Origin: Ceratopteris richardii
Taxonomy: Eukaryota; Streptophyta; Polypodiopsida; Polypodiales; Pteridaceae
Assembly: GCA_020310875.1 (NCBI GenBank)
Contig: CM035408.1
Span: forward strand, 142,783,407 to 142,847,406
Direction of reading: 5' to 3'
Length of the DNA: 64,000 bases
Made by a program: the position numbers and the translations under genes. The notes under the pieces are model-generated. The model did not search any database, had not been told where the DNA came from, and saw nothing but the letters and a program-made list of their open reading frames with translations. This document shows, one piece after another, positions 34,466 to 46,400 of this stretch (positions are counted from its first letter, which is position 1; each line of letters starts with the position of its first letter).

Positions 34466-34470
34466 CAAAA
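34466..34470. repeat. Target-site duplication CAAAA of element D (left)
   Basis: It matches 56110-56114 on the other side of element D. Confidence 0.88.
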
Positions 34471-34851
34471 TGTCACGAGGAAGGAGATAAGGAAGAGAGC
34501 TCACACACACACTCTCACTCTCAAGGAGAAGCACACACACACACAGATTGAGGCAAGGAAGAATGATCTTCTTCTTCTTCTATTACATAAAAAGGAATGT
34601 ACAAGAATGACCTAAAAACAAGAATACATCAAGTGCAATATATAAAGATCAGTACATAAGGAAAAACCTAATGTCCATGAATGAGTGAGCTCGCAAGGAA
34701 CAAATGTGCCATCACTCTCGGTAGATAAATCTAATAAAGCTCAATGAAGTATCCTTGACATATATCGACATGACCACTATACATGTAAGAGAAACGAAAA
34801 ACTGGTACGTGTCATCCTAGATCATCACATGTTGAGCTTGATATCTCAACA
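34471..34851 (-). repeat. Element D 3' LTR (381 bp)
   Basis: It starts tgtcacgagg and ends atctcaaca. It pairs with 55731-56109, with roughly 16 substitutions plus a small CA-repeat length change by eye, so D is clearly older than A or C. CA repeats lie at 34500-34550. Confidence 0.93.
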
Positions 34852-35570
34852 CTCCCCCTCAAGCTCAACACCATATCCTGTAATCCAAGCATCTCCCAAA
34901 ACTTCTTCAACTTCTCAGCTCCAAGTGCTTTGGTGAAAATATCAGCAACCTGCTCATCTGTTCTCACATAAACAAGATCAATATCACATGCTAATACCTT
35001 CTCTGTGATGAAGTGATAATGTACCTCGATATGCTTTGTTCTAGCCTGGAAAATAGAATTCCGTGCTAATTGTATGTTGCTAAGATTATCACAATAAATA
35101 GTGATAGGCTTTCCCACTTCCACACCTAAATCTGCAAGTAGCATTTCTAGCCATGATGCCTCACATGCTACGATTGCAACACCTCTATACTCAGCCTCTG
35201 TACTCGACAAAGCAACAATGGGTTGCTTCTTGCTGCTCCATGTAACAGTTGCACTCCCAAGTGAGAATAGAAAACCACTAGTAGATCTTCTATCGGGAAT
35301 GCTACCAGCCCAATCTGCATCAGTGTATCCATAAACCTCCAAATCTAAACCAGCCTCATAAAATAATGTATAATCCAAAGTAGCACTCACATAATGTAGA
35401 GTGCACCTTAGAGCATCCAAATGTGGCTTCTTGGGAACCTGCATAAACTGACTTTCAATTCCAACAATATAACTTAGATCAGGCCTTGTAATTGTGAGAT
35501 ATATAAGACTTCCCACAATTTTCCTGTACATAGTAGCATATTCGAATGCTTCACCTGATGTAGCATCCAA
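34812..35570 (-). pseudogene. Element D RT end and RNase H
   Basis: Well preserved copia RNase H: GYTDADWAGS near 35325, LSSTEAEYRGV near 35200, YCDNLSNIQLA near 35080-35095, RTKHIEVHYHFI near 35020 and a VADIFTKAL end near 34930. A TAG at about 35578 separates it from the RT palm. Its stop falls inside the 3' LTR. Confidence 0.9.
34852..34861 (-). other. Polypurine tract of element D
   Basis: The minus strand reads TTGAGGGGGAG directly before the LTR start TGTTGAG. Confidence 0.8.
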
Positions 35571-35579
35571 TTTGAAATT

Positions 35580-36400
35580 CTAATCTAATGGTATAGAAAT
35601 TGGCTTACAATCATCCATACCATACGTTTGCAGCATATTCAAGGCATATTGCCTCTCCGACATCCATATACCTGTTTCTGTATGTATAAACTCAATGCCC
35701 AAGAAATAGTGCAGCACACCAAGATCTTTCATGTCAAATTCCTGCATAAGAAGTTGCTTTACCTCTTTGATGCTTCCTTCATTATCACCACCTACAATCA
35801 GGTCATCAACATAAATAGCCACAATAGTGATGCCATCATCACCCTTCCTTGCATATAGTGAGTGATCTGCATCACACATAGAAAACCCAATGCTAGTTAA
35901 GTAATCAACAATCCTTGCATGCCATGCATGAGGGGCTTGCTTCAGCCCATACAAAGCCTTTTGCAACTTGCAAACATATTCTCGATGCTTTGAATCTTCA
36001 TATCCTTGTGGCTGGTCTCCATACATACTTCTTCCTGTAAGTCACCATGTAGGAAATCATTCTTCACATCCATCTGATGCAAAGTCCATCCTTTTGTTGT
36101 AGCTAATGCAAGTGTTCTGACAGTAGACATTTTAGCTACAAGGCTGAATTTTTCCTCATAATCAATGCCGTATGTCTGTGCATATCCTTTAGTTACCAAT
36201 CGTGCTTTATACCTGCTTATGCTACCACCAACATTATGATTTACCTTGTAAACCCATTTGCAGCCTATGGGTTTCTTTCCTTGTGGCAATGGAACCAGCT
36301 TCCATGTATCATTTCCATAAAGTGCAGCCATCTCCTCATCCATATCTTTTTTTCCAATCTGCATTACCAATTGCATCTTCAAAACAAGAAGGTTCAGCAT
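35580..36400 (-). pseudogene. Element D reverse transcriptase
   Basis: Two overlapping frames together cover copia RT: GCKWVYKVNHN near 36250, KARLVTKGYAQTYGIDY, HQMDVKNDFLHGDL near 36065, then (shifted frame) KLQKALYGLKQAPHAWHARI near 35940 and AIYVDDLIVGG near 35810. The frame changes near 36010-36030. The palm keeps both catalytic Asp residues of YVDD. Confidence 0.9.
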
Positions 36401-37440
36401 CTTGTATTACCTTTGTCATGTAGGCACAATGGCGAGCCATGTAACTATCATATGTCAATCGTTGCACTGAATTACGCATCCTCCCAGATCTTCTTGGTCG
36501 TGGGTCACTTCTCCTTGTATCATCTGCATGTGCCCTTCTTACTCGTGGAGTCTTCATAGAGGGCAATCCAAGTTCCTCATCAAGACTCTTTTCTGAACCA
36601 CTTGAATCGCCATCAATATCTTCAAAACCTGCACATGTTTTACTACCAACAAAAAGCTTTTCTTTACCTTTCTTGGATGTATTTGATGAATTTACTGGAT
36701 TGAAATTTCCACGCAATCTTCCACTCCATGGATTTGAGTTGGAACTATTGCTTGGTGATGCATCCGGTCCACTCAAAACTTGAGATTGTGCACTTGATTT
36801 TTCAACATTTTCTTTGTCATTTGGTTCAAGATTCAATCCTTCTTTGGCATTTACATAGAAGCTTGATATTTCATCAAATACCACATCTCTGCTCACCTTC
36901 ACCTGTCGTGTGAGTGGGTTATAACATTTGTACTCTTTTTGCTCAAGGGAGTGTCCAATGAAGACACATTTTTTTTCTTTCAGATCAAGCTTTGTCCTCA
37001 ACTCATCTCGAGCATGTACATATGCAATACAGCAAAAAACATTCAAATGTGATAAGTTTGGCTTTTTACCTGTAAACTTCTCTTCAGGTGTAACTTGGTG
37101 TACAACAGTAGTCAGAGTTCTGTTCATGATGTATATAGGAGTATGCACAGCTTTGCCCAATAACAATGAGGCATATTCTTCTCAGCCATCAAGGCTCTTT
37201 CTATTTCTACAATATGTCTATTTTTGTGTTCAACAACGCCATTCTGCTGTGGTGTGTACCTGCATGAAAATTGACGCCGAATTCCATGATTTTTTAGAAA
37301 ACTGTTGAACTGATTTGACATGTATTCACTCTCAGACAGTATCATTCGATTTTGAAACACCAGCAGACATCCTATTCATCATGTGATGTTGAACCATGAA
37401 TAGCTTCTCAGAATCATCTGTACTTGTGGATGCATAGTTT
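36336..37440 (-). pseudogene. Element D integrase C-terminal part and linker
   Basis: It keeps YTPQQNGVVEHKNRHIVE near 37230-37260 (with the catalytic Glu) and the integrase end FIGHSLEQKEYKCYNP near 36900-36960. A Ser/acidic linker with basic patches follows. Upstream, the zinc domain, the first Asp and the normal SD-x-GGEY motif are lost or altered (SESEYMSNQ). The CCHC knuckle lies only about 100 bases away, marking an internal deletion. Confidence 0.88.
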
Positions 37441-37474
37441 TTTTGTTGCCTTCTGTTATTTTGATTCTTCAACC

Positions 37475-38219
37475 TGCAATCACGTTCAAAGTGTCTAGGT
37501 TTACCACAATTCCAGCATCCTTTACTATCATTACTTGAATCATTTCTTTTAAATTTTTTCGACCTCTTTGGCTCCCCCTACCTCGAAATTGTCCTCTTCC
37601 TCCTGCATGATTCTGTTGTTGACCTTGGTCTTGGTTACTGTTTCCTCTTCCATTTCCAAAACCTCTACCCCTGCCTCTTCCTCTGCCGGATTAGAATACC
37701 TGCTCCGAACTGGGCTTTCCTTGGGAGTTTGAATCCTCACCAAGATTCTTTTCTTCAATAATCAGCATGGATACCAAATCAGCAAAATTTGGAGTATTTT
37801 CCTTGGTCTGTATAGAAGTTCTGAACTGCTTATATGCAGCTTCTAAACCACGAAGGCACACTTCCACCTTATCATCATCATCTACATTCACACCAATAGA
37901 TGCAAGTGACTCACATATGCTTTTGATTTTCAGAGTGTAGTCACTTACCGACATGATCTTTTTCTCCAATGTATGGAGCTCGTTCTTGAGTTGCAATTTT
38001 CGTGCCTTTGTATTGGTCTCGTATAATGTGACCAAATTGTTCCAAGCCTCTTCCAGAGTCTTGGCATCCTGTATGTGCCCAATCATGCTATCTTGTATGC
38101 TAACAGATAGCCAGTACATTACCTTTCATGCTCCTTGGTTGCATTCATCATATGCTCTTATTTGTTCTGCAGTCCGATTCCTCTGCGGTAACTGTGGAGC
38201 ATTTTCGTTCTCTCCTTCG
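37475..38219 (-). pseudogene. Element D Gag, central and C-terminal part
   Basis: It matches copia-type Gag (UBN2-like): EEAWNNLVTLYE near 38020-38055, KQFRTSIQTKENTP near 37790-37830, then an RG-rich stretch and a CCHC knuckle CWNCGKPRHFERDC near 37475-37515. A stop at 37691 and a frame change precede the knuckle. It was continuous with 55273-55386 before element C inserted. Confidence 0.9.
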
Positions 38220-38224
38220 ATGTA
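38220..38224. repeat. Target-site duplication ATGTA of element C (left)
   Basis: It matches 55268-55272. The Gag frame of D joins across the pair. Confidence 0.95.
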
Positions 38225-39118
38225 TGTTGACGTAAGCATCATCTTAGGGACTTGCGGAGAAAGAGACTATACCTCAATCCCCTCACAAGTGCATATAGTG
38301 GGGATACACGCTTTTAATTATCAATCCAAAGAGTATACAAACCTAACCGAGTGTATGAGGACATGCAATCAAGCGATGGTCAATGCAAATGAACTACTCA
38401 AAGAGTACAATCAAGGTAAATACTTATCCAAACAAGCTTCAACTGTCAGTTATGGCGAAACGATACTTGGTGCAGCAGCCGTCAGTATTTTGGACTTTTC
38501 TCCCAGCTCCGAGCTCCAAATATAGCGAATAGCATATGCGTTTCGAAGCTCTCGAGAAGACGCATCCAATGGCAGTCGTTTCACTCAATTCTGACGCTCC
38601 TACTTCAAGTTATGGTCAAAATACTGAGTCGCGGAAACACTTTCCTACACTTCAGCACTTCCTACACGTCGCACACACCTTACCTACAGCAAACAACAGC
38701 TCTCATGGATAGACAACACTCACAAGCACTCTTTCCAAGCAATACACATGCATACAAGCTCACGAAGAAGAAGATAAGGAGTGAAGAAGACACAAATTCG
38801 AATTTCTGTGCTCTCTATTCTCACAATGGCAAAAAGTTCTTTACAAAGAGTCACATTTGACTTATATACTAGTGCCCTAAAAATGGTCCTTTCACACAAG
38901 AGACCGGCACTTTATTCACTAAAAGACTAATTTCCTACTATTTTACATGGGTAAGCTTCTAATCTTCTATGGGGATGCATCTAGAGGACTCCTCTAGTGC
39001 CTTTACAACGGAAAATATATTACAAGAATGATTATGATACAAAAATATGATGTCCAAATCGGAAAAATTTTGGGACCCGTCTTTTTCTCTGCTTTGTGCT
39101 TTCTTTAGCTCTGCAACA
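38225..39118 (-). repeat. Element C 3' LTR (894 bp)
   Basis: It starts tgttgacgtaag and ends tctgcaaca. It pairs with 54374-55267. Near 38455-38472 it contains aaacgatacttgg, the same word that builds the leader minisatellite of this element. Confidence 0.97.
38861..38868 (-). promoter_or_regulatory. TATA-like box in element C 3' LTR
   Basis: The minus strand reads TATATAAG, about 250 bp from the U3 start. It is identical in the 5' LTR at 55010-55017. Confidence 0.5.
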
Positions 39119-39131
39119 CTCTCCCCCTCTT
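39119..39131 (-). other. Polypurine tract of element C
   Basis: The minus strand reads AAGAGGGGGAGAG directly before the 3' LTR start TGTTGCAG. Confidence 0.9.
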
Positions 39132-39136
39132 CGCCT

Positions 39137-39153
39137 CTGTCGTCCCTTGACAG
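39137..39153 (-). other. Hairpin next to the polypurine tract (element C)
   Basis: The plus strand reads ctgtcgtcccttgacag, a 5-bp stem with a 7-base loop. It corresponds to 6337-6352 of element A. Confidence 0.65.
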
Positions 39154-39598
39154 GCTTTGCTTTTTGTCCTCAGTTTGTTCTCTGCACGCCACCTTTGCTC
39201 GTTGTTACCTGTTTATAAAACAGGTGTTCAGTTTTGACGGCCTCTTCTCAATTCTTGTTTTACATTCTCTGGGCCTGATGCATTTGACTTGTTTGCCCGC
39301 AACCCTTGGAGTTTGACTGACTGCCTGATATTTCGCAGTCTAATTCACCTATAGGTTCTTAATTCTGGGTTGCTACACACGCCACCAGTGGAAGGTTGAA
39401 GTTGTGATGCTTCAGTCTTCGATCTGGACCTTCTAACAGATCAAGAGGTTGAAGCACCCATGTGGGTTACGTCCTTTCCTTGGTGTGTGTGCCCCTGCGG
39501 GGCTCTGTGCAGAGATGGGTGTTGCGCCCCTGCGGGGCTTCTTGCAGAGATATATCTTCAGATATTTCCTTTTAGTGAAGCTGCTTCTTTCGTTGTCT
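39154..39598 (-). other. Element C 3' untranslated stretch
   Basis: This lies between the ORF3 stop and the hairpin. It includes two copies of the palindromic word gcccctgcggggct (39491-39504 and 39536-39549), each followed by a tgcagagat segment, a 45-bp tandem duplication. Otherwise nothing is recognised. Element A has no comparable stretch because its ORF3 runs into the LTR. Confidence 0.7.
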
Positions 39599-42500
39599 TC
39601 ATCTTTTCTTCTTTTTACTTGACTCTCCCTCAACACTGCCCCCCTCCTTGACTCTGTCGTCCCCGACAGGCTTTGATAAGCGACGGGCATATGTTTTATA
39701 TACTTTTTGCTCTGTGTCATTCAGCAGATTGGCTTCACGTATCATGAGTTGTTTCCATTGTTCTGCCTTCACACCGTCATTGGGTGGCTGTCTGTGATCT
39801 GCGAAGAAGCTAAGTTCATATGCCACTAATCTGGCATTTAAATTCAATGAAATCTTCAAAAAAAATCTCCGAGTCTTTCTCAAAAAATCCTGTAAAGAAA
39901 GCTTCTTCGAAGGTTTGCATATATACACTTGGCAAGAACATAATTCTAGAATAATAAGCCATTATTGTTGGGCGGCTGGGCATAACTGATAAATCAAAAA
40001 TGAGGATTTCCGTGCCCTGATTAATACCGATGAAGTTCAAAAAGGTGTAAGCCGCGTGCTTGAACACTTTCAAAACGGTGAGGATCATGCTAAGTATTTT
40101 GTTTGTCATTTTTACAGCTAAATCAGGTACAGTCGCATAATTCTGTAGCCAAAATTCTATGGTTTTGACCATATACTCCTCCGTTGGTAAGTAATTGTGT
40201 GGCGGGCTCGTAAGCATGGGATAATTGAGCCACTGCTTATTGATAGTGCCGCTTCTTTGCAAATCTAAAAATTCCCTGGTATCCCTTCTGCGTGGTAGTG
40301 GACAAAATGAAGGGTTTACCTGTAAAACATATGGTGCGGCTTGCCAGTGCACTCGTAGTGTGGGATGTTTCTCCAAAAATTTTTGCCGCCACACAGGTTG
40401 TGCAGCTTCAAACTCTGCTTGAGTGTATTCGAATGTGTCATGTTTGAAATTTAGCTGCCCATCTGGACTCTTTCTTGTAATTTTTATTATATAGCGTCTG
40501 GTCTTTTCTTTCAAGAGTCCATATGGAATATTGAATGGCTTCATGATTTTGTCCAGGTCTTTACCTTTGATCTTGGCCTCTTTCATGACTTTTACCACTT
40601 CATTTTCAAAATTTTCTGTCAATCGGGACACCACTAATGCCCGTTCCTTCTGACTTATTTCTGCAGTATATGGCATAGGGTGATCATCATGTATATCCGC
40701 CACCTGCTCATGTATTGGAGAATTATAGATCGGGTGAGATAGAGGACTTACCTCTACCTCGTCAGTAGGATTTTCCTTAGCCGGCACTACTGGTGTCCCG
40801 ATCGGCTCTTTTTCTTTTATCTGAGTCTGTAAGTGTGCTATGCATTCCTCTTTATCTTTTACCTCTTGCATGGCTACTCTGAGCTTTTCTTGAGTGGCTA
40901 ACAATTCGTTACCAACATCAGCTACATTATCCATGTTTTCACTATAGCTTTGGACCAGTTTGGCATTCACTTTTTGTAGTTGATGCTTCAGTTCACTGGT
41001 TTCGTTGTCGTATCGGCTCTTCCATTCCTCTGTCTTTGCTTGTTCTTGCTTTAGCAGCTCTTCATATTTTGAGATTTGATCTCTCAATTCTTTTCTTTGG
41101 TTTCTGTGGCTGCCTGTTGCTCAATTGGTTGGTCATATAATAAAGACTTCATCAATTCTTTATTTCTGTTGCGGAGGCTGTCGTTCTCTTCCATATACAA
41201 CTTGAGTTGTTGTTCTAATAGCATGCTTCTCATCTTCATTTTCTCTTTCTCAGCCTCGCTTGCATCATGTAATCTTTGCAACTCTGTTAGTTGTGTATGC
41301 AGCTGTTGATTCTGAGCGATGGATGCTTCATGTTGTAGCTTGATTTCCCGCACCTCTGCATTTTTGACTGCCAATTCTTTTTGTGCTTCAATCAGCTGTG
41401 CCGAGAGCTGCTCACTCATGATCTGAAACTGATTCTTTTCTCTTCGTGCTTGATCATAGTCGGCATCTATATCCATCATCTGTTGTTGAGTGTCCATGGC
41501 CGTTTGAATCATCTGTTTGACTAATGGTTTCAGTTGAGTGACATCCACATTAAGCCATGTTTTTGGTATGCTTGGTGCTTCTCCGGTATTGATGTCTTTT
41601 CCTTGTGCAATATGTAGTGTAGTGTCATGGGGCTTCCTAATCTGAAGCTGGATCCTTGGTTCAGCCCCCCTGTCTTCTTTGTTTCCTTGAGGTGTGTCAT
41701 CAGGCACCTCGATCGCAGTCTGTTCTTGGGGTTGGAGCTCCCTCGTTTCCTTATTCCCTGGAGTTTGTTCTTCCTCTTTAATAGGTGGTTTTACATGAGT
41801 AGCACTGGTTGTATCTTCTTTGATGCTTATTTTTGTAGTGTCATTCAATTGAATGACATGCTCCGATTCCATAGGTTCTTCGACTCGCTTTTCTTTTTCT
41901 TCCTGATTTTGTGGCGTGACTTCCACTTGATCAATCTCATTCCATTCATCCTCTTGTGTTACTGTCTGTATATCAGTATCTAAGGTATCTTTGTCAATAC
42001 AGGAGTCCGTGTTGGTGCTGGAATCATCTATCCCTAGTTCTTTGTATCTTCCAGCTTGTTTTGGTGTTTTCTCGGGACTCCGTTGTTGTTTCTCTTGACT
42101 AGCCTGTCTATAATGATGACCTTGAACGTTTAAATTTACCTGTCCTCGCATATATTGATGTGTTTCTTCGAGAGCAGCGGACAGATCTCTCTTTGTAATA
42201 AGCACTTGTGCTGTCGTGATTTTCGGTAAGAGATGAGTTCTCTTTGATTGTGGTGTAGCTTGGGCTTCCTCCTCCCGTAAACGCTTCGTACCCCTCATGG
42301 GTTTCTGTGTGCTGGTTCCAGCTTCTTCAACCATAGCTACTGATTTCTTTTTCTTAGGGACTGTAGCTGATTTTGCATACTTGGCTAGCCCTTCTGAGGT
42401 TGGCATCTCTCTCAAACAATTCTTCATTTCGAGGGCTTCATATATCAATAAGGTTAATGCAGAACTGCCATTCAAGAACTTCTTCTGGCTCCATTTCTTT

Positions 42501-43168
42501 TGGGCTTCAAATAATCTTTCTTGGACATAGCTTGTCAAATTGATTTTGTTTCCTATTTGTCTCATGGCATGCGATAGTAATTGTACTACTATCTTTTGTG
42601 GAGCAGTGTATCTGTGCATGTTGGGGAAGCAGAAATGTTGATGCACCAGTCGAACAGCATCTTCTATATCAATCCGGTTTATCTCCAAAAAGGATCTCTT
42701 CTTGGGATCATGGCATTCGTCCTTGACACTTGTAATACCAGCTTGATTCCATCCAAAAGCTTTATTGATCAACTCATGGGTGAATTGGATTGTCTTCCAA
42801 GCTCCGACTTTATCCAAAACTCGTGCTTCGGGAACTGATATTTTTGTTGCGGCAGGTTGCATGGTATTCATTACCTGTGCACATCTCTGAAAATCTGGAA
42901 CATAAATTGGCAATTTGAGAAATGCCTCTAAGCCTGCTTGTGTCCATACATCTTCAATATGAGGTAATCCCTGTATTATTGTCTTAAAATCCTGTGACAT
43001 GATTGGAAAGTAGTGATCAGTATCCATTATCTTGATAGTTGCCATGAAGATGAGCCCTGCCACTGGTTGATCATCCCGGAACCAGTGACCTCTCGCTTTT
43101 GTTACTGATTCTAATGGAAGAAGTTGCACCTCTTCCTGCTGCGTAGATTCTGAATCAGTAGACGCCAT
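39599..43168 (-). pseudogene. Element C ORF3: post-pol protein, two frameshifts
   Basis: It starts at the ATG at 43168 (MASTDSE); the longer frame start at 43174 is GTG. It would give about 1,190 residues. The N-terminal domain (about 40-270) and C-terminal domain (about 900-1110) match element A ORF3, for example HFCFPNMHRYTAPQK against HFAFPAQDRFTMPHK, and FEEAFFTGFFEKDSEIF against FEEMFSTGFWEYHSEIF. Between them are a charged Gln/Glu-rich linker and a long coiled coil (about 590-800). A one-base loss near 41085-41095 and a shift in a T8 run near 39860 break the frame. The true C-terminus is the KKKKR end at 39599. Function unknown. Confidence 0.85.
39639..39669 (-). other. Second polypurine-tract/hairpin block in element C
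   Basis: The minus strand carries a CTGTC/GACAG hairpin (39654-39669), then AAGGAGGGGGG (39639-39649), then a TGTTGAG word like an LTR start. It lies in the ORF3 C-terminal codons at the position that matches the real tract of element A. Confidence 0.65.
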
Positions 43169-43381
43169 CTGCACTCAATATAGAGTATGAATTAGTGGCC
43201 AAATATTATCAGAAATCCTCCTTATTTGCTTGTTATAAGCTCGATATTGCTCCGAGTGAATGGTGTCGTCCCTTTCCCGTGTGTGTGAGAAAGGTAATAC
43301 CTGTATTTTTCACATTTTTATGTATTTTTATATTTTCACCTGAAAAGGAAAACAGAAAAGTTAGTTTATAGCCGAAGCGGG

Positions 43382-43402
43382 TTTTTTTTTTTTTTTTTTT
43401 TT
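43382..43402. repeat. T21 homopolymer in the pol-ORF3 spacer of element C
   Basis: A run of 21 T on the plus strand (A21 in the element RNA), about 40 bases downstream of the Gag-Pol stop. It may be length-variable. Confidence 0.9.
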
Positions 43403-43442
43403 GCAAGTGCTCTCCTATTTCCCAAGAGGAAAATGTGCTTGA

Positions 43443-46400
43443 CTATCCTGAAATAGAAGAAGGATGTGCCGAATGCTTGGCCTTGTAATGTGGCCCTATC
43501 ATGCATACTTTGGGTATTGACAATTCCATATGTGTGCAATTGGAAGTAGTTTGTTGATGCAAACTGTTTGTTTTGTCTTTCGGAATCCAAATCTGCTTCC
43601 TGGGTCCTGGCCTTGTTGTATGTTGCCCACTTCCACTGCAGGTGGCTCTTGTCTTCTTGTTGTAGGTCTGTTTGATCTGATTTGTAAATCGCGGATTGGT
43701 TTGAGTTTCCATTAAAGACTCCTTCTTTCTCCAGTAACTCTTTTTTTGTGTCTGTTTTGCCTGTGGGTCATATGTGTTCTTCTTGAGCTGAGGACGATCA
43801 TTTCGGTTTGGTTTCTTTGTAGCGCATGACTTAGGAATCCAGATTTGCGAACGATCCTGTTGAGCGGCTACAACTTTCTTTGGGATCCATATTGTAGCAG
43901 TTCGTTGATGACTCCGTTGTTCCGACTGATTTGTTTTCCTATCTGATTGGTTGTTCTGATGTCGGTTGTGCTTTTGTCGTCGAAGATACTCCTGCACTTG
44001 ATCTTTCTTTATCCACGCTTGGTTAGAGTATGGAATAGGGTATATTTTAATGGGTACGGATTTTGAATTACTCAGAGGACTAGTCTCACTTATGCATGGT
44101 GCTTCGGTGAGGCGGGTTTGAGATAGATTGACACTCTCATGACTTGCTAGACTTGAACATGGTGTGCAAGCAGAATTCACTGTGTCCACCCATATAGTAC
44201 TCGATGAAGGTGTCTCTATAGTACTAGTGATCGTACATTCAGGACTTTGTGCATTAGAATGAACTGTTTGCTCCATGCTCACAGATTTGATTGGTCGTTC
44301 GTCTAGCAGACTGAATACTTCACGATGTCCTATCCTAGCTGAGATATATCCTAACGCCAATTGAATGGTCACCTCGTATTCGTAAATCCAGTCTTGACCT
44401 AACACTACCTCCTCAAGTAAATCCTGATCATAACACACTAATAGCTTTTGTTCCATGGTGTTGTTGCCAAGATGCAGAGGTAAGGTGATCTCACCTATGC
44501 ATTGAGTAATCGTTCCTCCTATTCCTATCAATTGGGCCATCGATGGGCGTATTGTCTCCTTGAGTTTTTGGGTCAAAGAAAGCTTGATACAGCTTACAGC
44601 AGCTCCTGTGTCAATGAGAGCATTCACCAAGTGGTACTCAGTTTTTCCTGCTCCCAAATTTAAATATGGTTGCGTTCTCTGCGATCCTTGGTTTTGAGTG
44701 GCTCTAAAATTAGCCATTGGGATGAGTTCTTCTCCTCGTTGATATCTCTCATCTCGCTCTCTCATCCACTCCTTCCGTTTCTTTATTCTTTCCAATGCTT
44801 CCTGTCTTGCTTCTTCTCGTATCCTTTCCTCTTCTATGCATCTATTCTTGCCTTTGATTATTCGAGACATTGTTTCTTCGGTCAATGGTTCTAGGTATTT
44901 TTTTACTCTACATCCGCTGATATAGTTTGGTAATATATCTCCATCTAAGGTTGCTAAGTTGATGGCTCCACTTGTAGATATACGATTAATGATTAAGGGT
45001 CCATATCCTCTCTTCTGCAACTTTTTAGCATGTTGTTTCAAGGTATATACCAAAACTAAATCTCCTTCCTTCAAATTTTTGTCCTTAATGTGTGCGTCAA
45101 AATAGGCTTTTTGTCGTCGTTTAGCAGCGTAAATGCCTGCTACCGCTTGTAACCTAGTTTCGTGAAGCTTTTCTATTTGATCCAATTGAGCTGATAGTTC
45201 ATGGCCTGTCCACTCATAAGTAGTTGCTACTCTCAGAGTGGGAATTAAGAAGTCAATTGGTAAAATAGCATTTTGTCCATATACTAAGTTAAAAGGAGTA
45301 GTGCCTATGGCGGTTTTATAGGCTACTCGAAATGCCCATAAAGCATGATGTAACTGCTTATCCCAATCTGATCTACCATGGTTGACAATTTTGGTGAGAA
45401 CTGTACACAAGATTTTATTAGAACTTTCGGCTTGTCCATTGGCTTGTGGGTGATAAGGAGCAGATTTCTTATGAATTACCAAGAATTCATTCAGTAAAGC
45501 TTCTATCACTTCATTCACAAAGTGCGTACCTCTATCACTCACAATTTCTATAGGTAGTCCAAATCTAGTGAAAATGTTCTCAAAGAGAAACTTGGCCGTG
45601 GTTCTTGCGTCATTTTTCTTGGTTGCTTTTGCTTCAACCCATTTGGTCAGATAGTCAGTGGCTACAATTATATATTCAGCATGGGATCCTTTCGCTGGTG
45701 GGCTAATAGGTCCTATGAAGTCTATTCCCCATTTTGTGAAAGCTCTGGCACTCATCATGGGTCTCAATGGCATCTCATCTCTTCTAATTGGATATTTCGT
45801 TCGTTGACAAGTATCACACCGTTGCACATATGTTGCGGCATCTTGGTGTAGAGTTGGCCACCACATTCCAGCAAAGAGGATCATTTTTGCTGTTTTATCT
45901 GCAGAGAAGTGTCCTCCTGCAGCTCCTGTATGGGCCATTTCTAAAACAGAAAGATACTCTTCCTCGTGAATGCACATTCGTAATTGGTTATCTTTCCCTC
46001 GTTTAAAGAGTTGTTTTCCTACAATGGCATAATCCTTACTGTGTTCTTCAAGTGCACGTTTCCTCACTGAAGTAGCTCCGTCTGGGTATTGTTGAGTTTT
46101 CAAGAACTTTACCAGAGGCATGCTCCATCTTGGTGCTATGGTAGAATAGCATAAGGTAGAGTTCTCATCTGGGATTTGTTCTTGACAGGTTTGACAGGTT
46201 GACACATAGTTATGTGCATCTCTTTGCATGGTCGGCCAATATATGCCAAATCTCTTGAGTGTTTGCCACGTTCCATTTGCATTCAAATGAGTTTTCCATT
46301 GGTTTATGTGAGCTTTCTGAAGCCACATTTCTTGTTCCTCTTCTTCCACACATCTCATCAATAATCCACTTTTATCCTGGTGATACAAGCTTCCTGCAAT

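Larger units (their letters stand above)
34471..38219 (-). mobile_element. Element D, left part: minus-strand Ty1/copia derivative
   Basis: Reading leftwards: end of Gag, CCHC knuckle, late integrase, RT, RNase H, purine tract, 3' LTR. The 5' end is at 55273-56109, beyond the element C insertion. Without C it would be about 4.6 kb. Protease and the first part of integrase are missing, so it cannot have been autonomous in this form. Confidence 0.92.

Noticed and set aside
38225..38860. Plus-strand frames in the element C LTRs (37953-38525, 38612-38860 and copies at 54438-55009)
   Set aside because: They are present only because the LTR is duplicated; no domain, and antisense to transcription.
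41080..41095. Programmed -1 frameshift between the two ORF3 halves of C
   Set aside because: No clear slippery site plus structure is seen, and A has one continuous ORF3. A one-base loss explains it, with a second shift in a T8 run further on.
43382..43402. Poly(A) tail of a processed insertion
   Set aside because: The T21 run lies in the pol-ORF3 spacer with no flanking duplication or inserted gene; it looks like a simple repeat.
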